Source: Streptomyces paludis (GTDB lineage: Bacteria; Actinomycetota; Actinomycetes; Streptomycetales; Streptomycetaceae). From it: a DNA stretch of 64,000 nucleotides. Below are positions 1 through 8,900 of the stretch, one piece after another. The stretch spans positions 7,750,001-7,814,000 of the forward strand of contig NZ_CP031194.1 of the NCBI RefSeq assembly GCF_003344965.1, in the 5' to 3' direction. How positions within the stretch are numbered: the stretch's first letter is position 1; the number at the start of each line of letters is the position of its first letter. The position numbers and the translations under genes were made by a program. The notes under the pieces were generated by a model that was not told the origin of the DNA, made no database searches, and saw only the letters and a program-made list of their open reading frames with translations.

Positions 1-1
1 T

Positions 2-103
2 CGCGGCGCGGAGCTGTATCTCGCGCACCTCGCACAGAAGGAACGCCTGGCGGGGCAGCTCGCCGGGGGCCGACTCGCACAGCTCGGACTGACCGGCATC
101 TGA
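2..103 (+). CDS. 3' end of unidentified gene in the contractile injection operon
   Basis: Only the last 33 codons are in the window, ending at TGA 101-103. The visible tail is rich in Leu, Ala and Gly (it includes ELYLAHLAQKERLAG) and probably alpha-helical. It lies 62 bases before the LysM gene on the same strand, so it is probably a tail-tube, chaperone or other small structural gene of the same operon. Too little remains to name a family. Confidence 0.5.
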   Translation, partial: RGAELYLAHLAQKERLAGQLAGGRLAQLGLTGI

Positions 104-165
104 CCGACCGGATTCCGACCGGATTCCGACCGGATCCGAGCGTTGTACGACGAAGGGGGAAGCAC

Positions 166-498
166 ATGGCAGGGCCGCTCGACGGCATCCCGGCGCCGGA
201 CCCGTATCCGCGGACCAGCAGGTACCACGGCATCGGCCAGTCGGTGCACACGACGGCGGACGGGCAGGAGATCCCGTACACGCCGCGGCGGATCCTGCCG
301 CCGCCGGAGCGGCTGGTGCAGATCGACGAGCACGTGGTGGCTGACGGGGACCGCGCCGACAACCTGGCGAACCGGTACCTGGGCGACGCCGAGCAGTGGT
401 GGCGGATCGCGGACGCGAACCCCGTCATGGACCCGGCCGACCTGACCCGGACCCCGGGCCGGGTGCTGCGGATCACGCTGCCGGACCACACCGGCTGA
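166..498 (+). CDS. LysM-type tail/baseplate protein (gp53-like)
   Basis: 110 residues. The C-terminal half (about 55-105) has the pattern of a LysM-like tail protein: a DGDRADNLANRYLGD stretch, then WWRIADANP, then a closing L-R-I-T-L strand. In contractile injection systems such proteins sit between the tail tube and the baseplate hub and are thought to glue them together rather than to bind peptidoglycan. A purine-rich GGGGGAA lies 5 bases before the ATG. The gene is followed by the gpD-like hub gene, the standard order for these loci. There is no signal peptide. Assignment to this structural role is from domain pattern plus position. Confidence 0.8.
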   Translation: MAGPLDGIPAPDPYPRTSRYHGIGQSVHTTADGQEIPYTPRRILPPPERLVQIDEHVVADGDRADNLANRYLGDAEQWWRIADANPVMDPADLTRTPGRVLRITLPDHTG

Positions 499-581
499 CG
501 AGGCGACGGTTATCAAGGGCCCGACGCATGGCGGCAGGCAAGTTCGCAAGGGCCCGGTAAAGGGAGAGGGAGGAGGGACCG

Positions 582-1709
582 ATGGCTGAGGCGCCCGCCC
601 GGTTGTTGCTGATGATGGGCCGGCAGATCGCGGTGCCTGCCCCGGAGGCGGTGACCGAGGCGCTGCTGTCGGCGCAGATCACGGTCAGCGCGGGGCAGCG
701 CAGCGGGTTCCAGCTGGCGTTCGACCTGTCGAAGAGCGGGCTGATCGGGCGGACCCTGCTGCCGTCCGGGTTCTTCGACCCGCCGACCCGGGTGGTGCTC
801 ACGGCGATTGTGCGGGGGACGCCGTCGGTGCTGATGGACGGGGTCATCCTGCGGCACGAGGCCGGAGTGAGCGGGGTGCCGGGGCAGTCGACGCTGACGC
901 TGACCGGTGAGGACCTGACGGTGCTGATGGACCTCGAGCAGCGCGAGGGTGTGGGGTATCCGGCGATGGGCCCGGCGGTCCGGGCGGCGACGATCATCGC
1001 GCAGTACGCGCAGTACGGGATCGTGCCACTGGTCGTCCCCGAGCTGGTGCCGCAGACGCCGCTGCCGACGCAGCGGGTGGACGTCCAGACGGGCACCGAC
1101 CTCGGATATCTCAACGAGCTGGCCAAGGCGAACGGGTATGTCTTCTACCTCGACCCCGGTCCCGTGCCGGGGATCAGCAAGGGCTACTGGGGACCTGAGG
1201 TGCGGCTCGGCGTCCCGCAGCACGCGCTGACCGTGAACGCCGACCATCTGTCGAACGTGGACCAGATGACGTTCGGGTTCGACGGATCGGCCCGGGAGCA
1301 ACCGGTCGCACGGATCCAGATCCCCACCACCAAGGTGGCGCTGCTGCTGCCGGTGCCCGAGGTGAGCGTGCTGCGGCCCCCGCTCGCGGCCCGGCCGGCG
1401 CCGGCGCTGAAGAGGAAGGTGATCGCGGACACCGCGAAGAAGGAGCCGGCACAGGCGCTCGCCGAGGCGCTGGCCAAGGCGGCCGAGTCGTCCGACGCGG
1501 TGAGCGGCTCCGGCCAGCTGGACGTCACCCGGTACGGGCACGTGCTGCGGCCACGCGAGCTGGTCGGCGTGCGCGGGGCGGGGCTGACGTACGACGGCCT
1601 CTACTACGTGAAGTCCGTGACGCACAACCTGCAGCGCGGCTCGTACACCCAGAACTTCACCCTGGCCCGCGAGGGCCTGGCGTCTCTGACCCCGGCTGTG
1701 CTCCCGTGA
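582..1709 (+). CDS. Phage late control gene D-like baseplate hub protein
   Basis: 375 residues, the usual size for gpD/gp27-like hub proteins (the N-terminal part of VgrG). This family forms the trimeric hub that joins the tube to the spike. The sequence shows the alternating beta-rich start (residues 10-110, with ITVSAGQRSGFQLAFD) and a central domain around 165-200 with LGYLNELAKANGYVFYLD, a pattern typical of gpD. An Ala/Lys-rich linker lies near 285-310, followed by a last beta domain. The start has a strong GGGAGGAGG ribosome site 5 bases upstream. Hub and spike are separate genes here (gpD then gpV) instead of one fused VgrG. It ends 9 bases before the next ATG. Confidence 0.85.
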   Translation: MAEAPARLLLMMGRQIAVPAPEAVTEALLSAQITVSAGQRSGFQLAFDLSKSGLIGRTLLPSGFFDPPTRVVLTAIVRGTPSVLMDGVILRHEAGVSGVPGQSTLTLTGEDLTVLMDLEQREGVGYPAMGPAVRAATIIAQYAQYGIVPLVVPELVPQTPLPTQRVDVQTGTDLGYLNELAKANGYVFYLDPGPVPGISKGYWGPEVRLGVPQHALTVNADHLSNVDQMTFGFDGSAREQPVARIQIPTTKVALLLPVPEVSVLRPPLAARPAPALKRKVIADTAKKEPAQALAEALAKAAESSDAVSGSGQLDVTRYGHVLRPRELVGVRGAGLTYDGLYYVKSVTHNLQRGSYTQNFTLAREGLASLTPAVLP

Positions 1710-1718
1710 GGACGACAG

Positions 1719-2231
1719 ATGCCAGAAGCGACCAAGTATCTCGGCAAGTACCGCGGCACCGTGGTGAACAACGTGGACCCGTTGCAGCAGGGCCGGATCC
1801 AGGCGACGGTGCCGGACGTGCTCGGCGACACCCCGTGCACGTTCGCGATGCCGTGCCTTCCGGTGGCCGGTCCACAGACCGGGATGTACGCCGTACCGGT
1901 GGTCGGGGCCGGGGTGTGGATCGAGTTCGAGCAGGGCGACCCCAGCTACCCGATCTGGACGGGCTGCTGGTTCGGCCCGGTGGCCGAGGTGCCGCCGGCC
2001 GCGCTGGCCGGACCGCCGGGGCAGCCGAACATCCTGCTGCAGACCCGCGGCCAGTACAGCGTCCTCATGTCCGACCTGCCCGGCGGCCCGGGCATCACGC
2101 TGCGCTCACCGGGCGGGGCGGTGATCACGGTCAACGACACCGGGATCCTGATCAGCAACGGCAAGGGCGCGACGATCTCGCTGGTCGGCAGAGTGGTGGA
2201 CGTCAACACCGGCGGGCTCACGGTGACTTGA
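1719..2231 (+). CDS. Baseplate assembly protein V / gp5-like spike with OB fold
   Basis: 170 residues. The N-terminal 110 residues have the gpV/VgrG OB-fold signature: KYRGTVVNNVDPLQQGRIQA near the start, then VPVVGAGVWIEFEQGD and a PIWTGCWFG strand. The C-terminal 50 residues are a short run of repeated beta strands ending in a glycine/threonine-rich tail, as expected for a small beta-helical spike stem. It would form the central spike under the gpD hub. GAGGAC lies 5 bases before the ATG, and the stop is 2 bases before the next start, so the genes are probably translationally coupled. Confidence 0.85.
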   Translation: MPEATKYLGKYRGTVVNNVDPLQQGRIQATVPDVLGDTPCTFAMPCLPVAGPQTGMYAVPVVGAGVWIEFEQGDPSYPIWTGCWFGPVAEVPPAALAGPPGQPNILLQTRGQYSVLMSDLPGGPGITLRSPGGAVITVNDTGILISNGKGATISLVGRVVDVNTGGLTVT

Positions 2232-2233
2232 CC

Positions 2234-2563
2234 ATGACCAACGTGCTGCATGTGAACGCGACGGTCAGCTGCCCGCACGGCGGGCGGGCCTCGTATCTGC
2301 CGGCGTCCCCACGAGTGAACCTGTCCGGCCGGCCGGCCGCCACCATGGCCGGCACCTGGCTGATCGCGGGCTGCCTGTTCACCGTCGGCACCAAGCCGCA
2401 GCCGTGCGTGACGATCCGCTGGGTGACACCCGCGGCCCGGGTGACGGTGGGCGGGGCACCGGTGGTGACGCAGGCGTCGACCGGGCTGTGCCTCAGCGCG
2501 GAACAGGTGCCGCAGGGGCCGCTGCTGGTGACGGTCGTACAGCAACGAACCAAAGGGGTCTGA
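2234..2563 (+). CDS. Small PAAR-position protein, candidate spike tip
   Basis: 109 residues, starting at ATG 2234, two bases after the spike gene stop. The frame is open much further upstream, but that part overlaps the spike gene and is not coding. The protein has a VSCPHGG motif near residue 14, further cysteines (C47, C56 and C88 region) and many short Gly/Val/Thr strands. Position between the gpV-like spike and gp25 is where injection systems encode the PAAR-like tip that sharpens the spike and can hold a metal ion. I do not see a clean PAAR repeat, so the role is inferred from context; it could equally be a family of unknown function. Confidence 0.6.
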   Translation: MTNVLHVNATVSCPHGGRASYLPASPRVNLSGRPAATMAGTWLIAGCLFTVGTKPQPCVTIRWVTPAARVTVGGAPVVTQASTGLCLSAEQVPQGPLLVTVVQQRTKGV

Positions 2564-2566
2564 GCA

Positions 2567-2938
2567 GTGACCGAGCGGATCGACATCGACTTCCCGTTCC
2601 GGGTGGACCGGCGCGGGCGAACCGCGGACGTCGGGTACGGCGGCCACATCCGGGACATGATCGAACTGGTGCTGTTCACCAGCCCGGGCGAACGCGTGAT
2701 GAGGCCGGACTTCGGCTGCGGCCTGCTGGACCTGGTCTTCGCGCCGAACAGCCCGGAGCTGGCGGCCACCCTTCAACTCGCCGTCCACGCACAGCTGGAG
2801 CGCTGGCTGGGTGACGTGATCCAGATCGACGCGGTAGTCGTCGAGAGCAACGACAACGTGCTGCGGGTCCGGGTGGCATACCTCATCAGGGCGACCGGTG
2901 ACCGCCGCACCGAGACCTTCGAGGGGAGGGAGGTATGA
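2567..2938 (+). CDS. GPW/gp25-family baseplate wedge protein
   Basis: 123 residues, GTG start with AAAGGGG 8 bases upstream. It carries the gp25 hallmark ERVMRPDFGCGLLDLVF at residues 44-60, where the conserved Glu-Arg-x-x-x-x-x-Phe-Gly core sits. A C-terminal strand-rich half follows (VRVAYLI). In phage T4 and related systems gp25 is the baseplate wedge piece that nucleates sheath assembly. The stop overlaps the next start by four bases (ATGA), coupling it to the first J-type gene. The family call is one of the firmest in the window. Confidence 0.93.
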   Translation: MTERIDIDFPFRVDRRGRTADVGYGGHIRDMIELVLFTSPGERVMRPDFGCGLLDLVFAPNSPELAATLQLAVHAQLERWLGDVIQIDAVVVESNDNVLRVRVAYLIRATGDRRTETFEGREV

Positions 2939-5900
2939 ACGCCGGGGGGACGACACGGAGTGGGACCGGGCGCAGGCGTGCGGATGTCAGGACCGCGCAG
3001 CTCAACGGCGTCGATGCCGTGGAGGCGCACGACGACGGGCTGACGCTGGTGGTGACGTTCCTCGGCAAGGCGCCGAAGCGGCTCGCCCCGGGCAACATCC
3101 GGATCGACGGCGGCCGCCGGATCACCGGTGTGCACGTCACCGAGGTGACGATCGAGCGCGAGGAGGAAGCGGACCTGGACGACAGGGTGTTCGTCGTGGT
3201 CGACCGCACCGGCGACACCTCGCCCTACACGCTGTCCGTGGTGGAGCCGGACGCCTACGGGCGGCCGGGGACCGAGCCGCTGGCCGGGTTCGATCCGCGT
3301 TACTCCCGGGCCGACTTCGTGTTCCACCCGCAGAGCCCGGCGCAGTCCGACTGCGTGTGCGGGTGCGGCGGGGAGCACCACGGCACCCGGCCGACACCGG
3401 TGATCGACTACACGGCACGAGACTATGCGACGCTGCGCCGGCAACTGCTGGACCGGATGACGCTGGTCGCGCCTTCCTGGGTGGAGCGGCGTGTGCCGGA
3501 CCTCGGGACGACCGTGGTCGAACTGCTCGCGTACGTCGGCGATCAGTTGGAGTACCAGCTGGACGCGATGGCGACCGAGGCGTACCTGCACACCGCGCGG
3601 CGGCGGACCTCGGTGCGCAGGCACGTCCGGCTGGTCGACTACCTGATGCACGACGGGTGCAACGCGCGTGCCGCGGTGACGCTCTGCGTGGACGACGAGG
3701 TGACGCTGCGGCCGGGCACGTTCCGGTTTGCGGCGATCGACGTCAGCCAGGTGGACCCGGTGGAGCGACCGGACCTGAAGGCAGTCGTGACCGATGGGGC
3801 GCTGGCCGCCCTGCCGCCGGCTGTGCGGACCGAGGTCTTCGAGCCGGTCGCGAGCGGGGAGACCGAGCTGCGGCCGACGCACAACCGAATCCGGTTCCAC
3901 ATGTGGGGCGACGAGGAGTGCTGCCTGCCGAAGGGGGCCACGTCGGCGACGCTCGTCGACGACGGGCTGTACCTGGTGCCCGGTGACCTCCTGGTGATCG
4001 AGGAGGTGCTCGGCCCACGCACCGGCTCTGCGGCCGACGCCGACGCGGCGCACCGACAGGTGGTGCGGCTCACGTCGGTGACGCCGGCGTGTGACGCGCT
4101 CTACGACCAGGCGGTCGTGGAGGTCACCTGGACCGACGAGGACGCGCTGACCTTCAGCGCTTGTCTGACGACCAAGGGCGGCCCGGCATGCGAGCGGCTG
4201 GTCGACGTGACCGTTGCGCGGGGCAACGTCGTCCTGGTCGACCACGGGCGGGACCTGACGTTCTGCGGTGGGCATCCGGAGGAGTACGAGGTCCCGTCGG
4301 CGCCGGTGCCCCCGCTGGTGTGCGAGCCCGGATGCTGCCCGGACCGCCCCGAACAGGGGCCCACCGGCGCGGCGGTCGTGGGGCTGATGACGGTGGCGCG
4401 GCGCGGTGAGCAGCTCACCGAGGAGCAGGTCACGACGCTGCGCGGGCTGGTCGGCCGGGCGGCGCTGGACCGGGCCGGGCTCGACGCCGGCACGCCCGCG
4501 GCCGATCAGGCGGAGGGCCTGGACACGCTGCTGGCGCAGCTGAGCCACCCGGGAGCGGTGGAGCCGTTCCACCCCGAGCTGACCGGCAGGCCGGTGACGC
4601 AGCGGACGGCGTACCCGGACCCGGCGCTGGTGTCGTCAGGGCAGGCGGACCTGCTCGACGGCATTGCGGCGCGGGCCAAGGAACGGGTCACCGCGATGTG
4701 GCGCGCGGCCCGCCCACTGACCCGGGAGGAGATCGCCGAACTGCGGCTCCTGGTCGGGCAGGCGGTGCTGGACCGGCTCGGGTTCGCACACGACGAGGCG
4801 CGGGCACTGCGCGACCTGCTGCTGCGCTACGAAACGCTGCTGGGGGCGAAGATCCGGCGGCTGGCCCGGTTGTCCCGCCGGGCACGCGACGGCGAGGTGC
4901 TCGGTGGCTGGTTGACGGACGAGCTGGCGCATACCTGGGGTCTGTCGTACACCAACGGCCTGCGGGCCGACGACCCGCGGCTGGCCGGGCCTGCCTCGGC
5001 CGCGCTCACCCAGGACCCGCGCGCCGCGCTGCCGGCAGTGACTGTCACGGGTTGCACGCCGGACGGCACGCAGGCTGGGGAGTGGACGCCGCGCCGCGAC
5101 CTGCTGACCGCGACGCCGGACACGAAGGCGTTCGTCGGCGAGGCGGAGCAGGACGGCCGGCTGGCCCTGCGGTTCGGCGACGGCGTGAACGGCGAGCTAC
5201 CGCCGGCGGGCGGGCGGATCGCGGTCCGCCACCGGGTGGGCAACGGTACTGCGGGCAACGTTGGTGCCGAGGCGATCGGGCACCTGGTGCTGTGCGACGG
5301 CAACGACGACGCCGTCACGCTGGTGCGCAACCCGCTGCCGGCGCGCGGCGGGACCGAACCGGAGGCCCTCGACGACGTACGACGGCTCGCGCCGCTGCAG
5401 CCTCACCGGGTCAAGCTCCGGGCGGTGACCGCGGACGACTACGCCGAACTGGCCTCGGCGGTGCCGGGTGTGCAGCGGGCGGCGGCCGACTTCCGCTGGA
5501 CCGGCACCGGCCAGGAGGCGCACGTCGCGGTCGACGCCCCGGGTACCGGGGCGCCGACCGCCGAGTTGCTGGCCCGGGTCGGGCACACGCTGGACGGCGT
5601 GCGGCGGATCGGGCACGACGTGGTCGTGCGGCCCGCGACGGTGGTGCCGGTGGACCTGGAGCTGCGGGTCTGTGCCGCCGCCGGCCACCAGCGCGGCCAC
5701 GTCCACGACGCGGTGCGGCGGGCGGTGCTGGCGCTGTTCGCGCCAGACACGGTGACGTTCGGCGACCCGGTGCGGATCAGCCGGGTGGTCGCGGCGGCGG
5801 CCGCCGTACCGGGTGTGACGAGTGTGCTGGTGATCCGGTTGCGGAGGCTGTTCGCGCCGGAAGCCGGCGAGCTGGACGACGGGCTGCTGCGGATCGGACC

Positions 5901-5982
5901 GTTGGAGGTCGCACAGCTGGACGACGACCGCGACCGGCCGGAGAACGGTCGGTTGCACATCGAGATCGGGGGAGACCGATGA
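2935..5982 (+). CDS. Putative baseplate assembly protein, J-type (first copy)
   Basis: 1015 residues. The N-terminal 140 residues form a beta-rich extra domain that ends in a Cys-rich motif CVCGCGGEHH (about 140-149). Residues 160-260 hold the typical opening of actinobacterial baseplate wedge proteins (DYTARDYATLRRQLLDRM, then VPDLGTTVVELLAYVGDQLEY). The C-terminal third (about 720-980) is the gpJ/gp6-like core: LRFGDGVNGELPPAG, RVGNGTAGNVG, NPLPARGGTEPE and a VTADDYAELASAVPGV segment. It would form the inner wedge ring with the next protein. It overlaps the gp25 stop by 4 bases and its own stop overlaps the next ATG by 4. Long central helical insertions make it larger than phage gpJ. Confidence 0.88.
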   Translation: MNAGGTTRSGTGRRRADVRTAQLNGVDAVEAHDDGLTLVVTFLGKAPKRLAPGNIRIDGGRRITGVHVTEVTIEREEEADLDDRVFVVVDRTGDTSPYTLSVVEPDAYGRPGTEPLAGFDPRYSRADFVFHPQSPAQSDCVCGCGGEHHGTRPTPVIDYTARDYATLRRQLLDRMTLVAPSWVERRVPDLGTTVVELLAYVGDQLEYQLDAMATEAYLHTARRRTSVRRHVRLVDYLMHDGCNARAAVTLCVDDEVTLRPGTFRFAAIDVSQVDPVERPDLKAVVTDGALAALPPAVRTEVFEPVASGETELRPTHNRIRFHMWGDEECCLPKGATSATLVDDGLYLVPGDLLVIEEVLGPRTGSAADADAAHRQVVRLTSVTPACDALYDQAVVEVTWTDEDALTFSACLTTKGGPACERLVDVTVARGNVVLVDHGRDLTFCGGHPEEYEVPSAPVPPLVCEPGCCPDRPEQGPTGAAVVGLMTVARRGEQLTEEQVTTLRGLVGRAALDRAGLDAGTPAADQAEGLDTLLAQLSHPGAVEPFHPELTGRPVTQRTAYPDPALVSSGQADLLDGIAARAKERVTAMWRAARPLTREEIAELRLLVGQAVLDRLGFAHDEARALRDLLLRYETLLGAKIRRLARLSRRARDGEVLGGWLTDELAHTWGLSYTNGLRADDPRLAGPASAALTQDPRAALPAVTVTGCTPDGTQAGEWTPRRDLLTATPDTKAFVGEAEQDGRLALRFGDGVNGELPPAGGRIAVRHRVGNGTAGNVGAEAIGHLVLCDGNDDAVTLVRNPLPARGGTEPEALDDVRRLAPLQPHRVKLRAVTADDYAELASAVPGVQRAAADFRWTGTGQEAHVAVDAPGTGAPTAELLARVGHTLDGVRRIGHDVVVRPATVVPVDLELRVCAAAGHQRGHVHDAVRRAVLALFAPDTVTFGDPVRISRVVAAAAAVPGVTSVLVIRLRRLFAPEAGELDDGLLRIGPLEVAQLDDDRDRPENGRLHIEIGGDR

Positions 5983-8900
5983 GCGAGGGCTGTCGGTGCG
6001 GCGCGGGCAGCGGGGACTGCTGCACCGGAATCGAACCGAGGACACCGTTCGGCCGGGCGAACTCGCCGGGGCTGCCGCAGATCGCGTACCGGACCGGTGA
6101 CCACCACGCGTTCTGGTCGTCGATGCTGGCGCGGCTGTCCAGCCCGGCGTACCCGGAGCTGCGCGACCTGCTGGTGCGCACCCCGGACGACGCGGCGCTG
6201 TCGTGGCTGGACGCGTGGGCGGTGCTGGGCGACCTGCTCGGATTCCACACCGAGCGGGTGGCGAACGAGGGCTACCTGCGCACCGCGACCCGGGCGGACT
6301 CGCTGCTGCTGTTCGGCCGGCTGGTGGGGCACACGCCCCGGCCGGGTGTCGGCGCGGGCGTGTACCTCGCCTACCGGGTGGACCGGGACCGGGCGGTGAC
6401 GGTCCCGGCCGGGTCGCGGGCGCAGAGCGTGCCGGGGACGGACCAGGAGCCGCAGTCGTTCGAGACCGTCGAGGACCTTGCGGCACGCGCGGCGTGGAAC
6501 GACCTGAAGGTGCGGCTGCGGCGGCCCTACCCGGTGCGGCTGCGGGCGGACCGCACGATCGACCGGCGCGAGGTGCACCTGGCCGGCGCGGGGGCGCGGC
6601 TGCAGACCGGTGACCGGCTGCTGTTCGTGTTTGGCACCGAACCGGGGCGGCAGGCGCTCGACGTGGTGCAGGCGAGCACCGTCGACGAGGCCCAGGGGAT
6701 CACCTCGGTGCTCATGCCGGGAGCGAAACTCCCGACGTTCACCGCGCTGCAGGACAGATTCCGGGACACGGTCGCCGAACTGCTGGAGGACGACAAGTAC
6801 CGCACCAGCAGGATCGTCAGGCGGTATGTCGACGCCGTGCTCGTGCCGCTGCGCGACCGGCTGCCGTCGGAGCCCGACCCCACTGAATCAGTCCCGGTCA
6901 TCCTGGCCGACCGCGACGAGGACGGCGGGGACCCGGACGCGATCACGACCCCGACAGGGTTCGCGCGGGCGCTCAACAACGCGCTGCAACTGCTGGAGGA
7001 GTCACTGGCAGCGGCAGCGCCGTACCCGGCGGTGCACGACTTCCTCACCGCGCTGCGCACGGACCTGACCGGGATCCGCACACAGGCCGGCCGGCTGGAG
7101 CCCGAGCAGGACCGGCCCACCGACGAGGACGAGACACTGTTCGACAAGCTCGCCCTCGCACGCTTCGTCGCCACCGGCAACGGCGCCACCGGCAACGGGT
7201 CCCGTGGTGCGCAGCCTGCCGAGGACGACCCGGCCCTGCTCGGACTGGCCGCTCTGATCGGGTCGCTGCGCAAGCCGCTCACGCCGCAGCCGTCGTCCGC
7301 CCGCGCGCTGCGGCTGGACCCGGCGGACGTGTTCGGCACCGGCTCCGACGCCGGCGTCCGGCTGCTGACCGCGCTCGACCCGCGCCTCGCCTCGCTGTAC
7401 GAGGCCTGGCGCAACGTCAACCTCACGAAGCCGCTGCCGCTTGCCGGGCTGCAGACGATGCGCACGGTGGCGACCCCGTTCGGCGCGACCGCACCGCTGC
7501 AGCCGGACTACGCGGACAACGGGCGGATCGTCGGGCACATCGAGTGGCCGCTGACCGGGTCGAAGTCGCTGACCTTCACCGTCGAGTACGACGACGGCGA
7601 GCCAAAGACGCTCATCGCGCGGTGGATCGAGTCCGGCAGCCCGGTCGGTGAGTCGAAGGACCTGCCGTTCGACGGTTCGATCCGGGTCGGGCCGCTGGAG
7701 GTTCGGGTCACCACCACGACACCGGACGACACACCGGCCACCGTGGCACTGCGGTGCTGGGGCAACGACATCGCACGCGCGGTCACGTTCACCGGTCCGA
7801 AGCCGCACAGCGGCACACCGTACGGAAAGAGCACCGTCGAGGTCGCCCCGACGTTCGGGGCCGACCCGGCGTCAGTCGGCAAGGACCTCGAACCCGGCGA
7901 GGAGGAGACCACCACCCACGGCGGCGTCAACGTCGTACTCGGCCGGGCCGAGCGGGCCGACGACCCGGACAGGGTCACGGTCGCGCTGACCACCACCGGC
8001 ACGGTGTCGCCGAAAGTGCTCCTGCTGGACGCCGTGTACCCGGGGATCGGCCCGGAGAGCTGGGTCGTGATCGAGCGGCCGGGCGCCGTACCGTCGCTGC
8101 AGAAGCTGATCACCCGGGTCGAGACCGCACGGGTCGTCTCGCAGGCCGACTTCGGGATCACCGGCAAGGTCACCGAGCTGACACTGGCGGACGCGTGGCT
8201 CGGCCCGCAGGACACACAACTGTCCCAGATCCGCAGGACCACGGTGTACGCCGGCGGTGAGCCGCTCACTGTCGCCACCGAGCCGATCCCGGACGACGTG
8301 GCCGGCGGTGTCGTCGAACTGGCCGAGCTGTACGACGAGCTGGAGCCGGGCCGCTGGGTGATCGTGGCCGGTGAGCGCACCGACATCCCGGACACACCGG
8401 GGGTGAAGGCCGCCGAGCTCGCGATGGTCTCCGGTGTCTCGCACGCGGTGGACCCGGCCAAGCCCGGGGATCCGGTACACACCACGATCACGCTCGCGGG
8501 ACCGCTGGCGTACACCTACCGCCGCACGACGGTGACGATCCACGGCAACGTCGTGCGGGCCGATGCCGGCGCGACCCGGGACGAGCCGATCGGCAGCGGC
8601 GACGCGGGACAGGCCGGGCAGACGTTCACCCTGTTCGCCGCGCCGCTGACCTGGCTGCCGGCCGACAACCCGCGCGGCGCACGCAGCACGCTGCAGGTGC
8701 GGGTCGACGGGGTGCTGTGGCAGGAGGTGGACAGCCTCGCCGGTCAGCCGCCGACCGCGAAGGTCTACGTCACCAGCACCGGCGAGGGGGGTCGCACCAT
8801 GGTCGGCTTCGGCGACGGCGTGCACGGCGCCCGGCTGCCGACCGGCCACGAGAACGTCCGGGCCCGCTACCGGGTCGGGACCGGTGCCGCGGGCAATGTC

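Noticed and set aside
4698..5978. In-frame N-terminal extension of the second J-type protein
   Set aside because: It overlaps the first J gene in another frame and is Arg/Ala/Gly-rich noise; ATG 5979 has a ribosome site and the family N-terminus.
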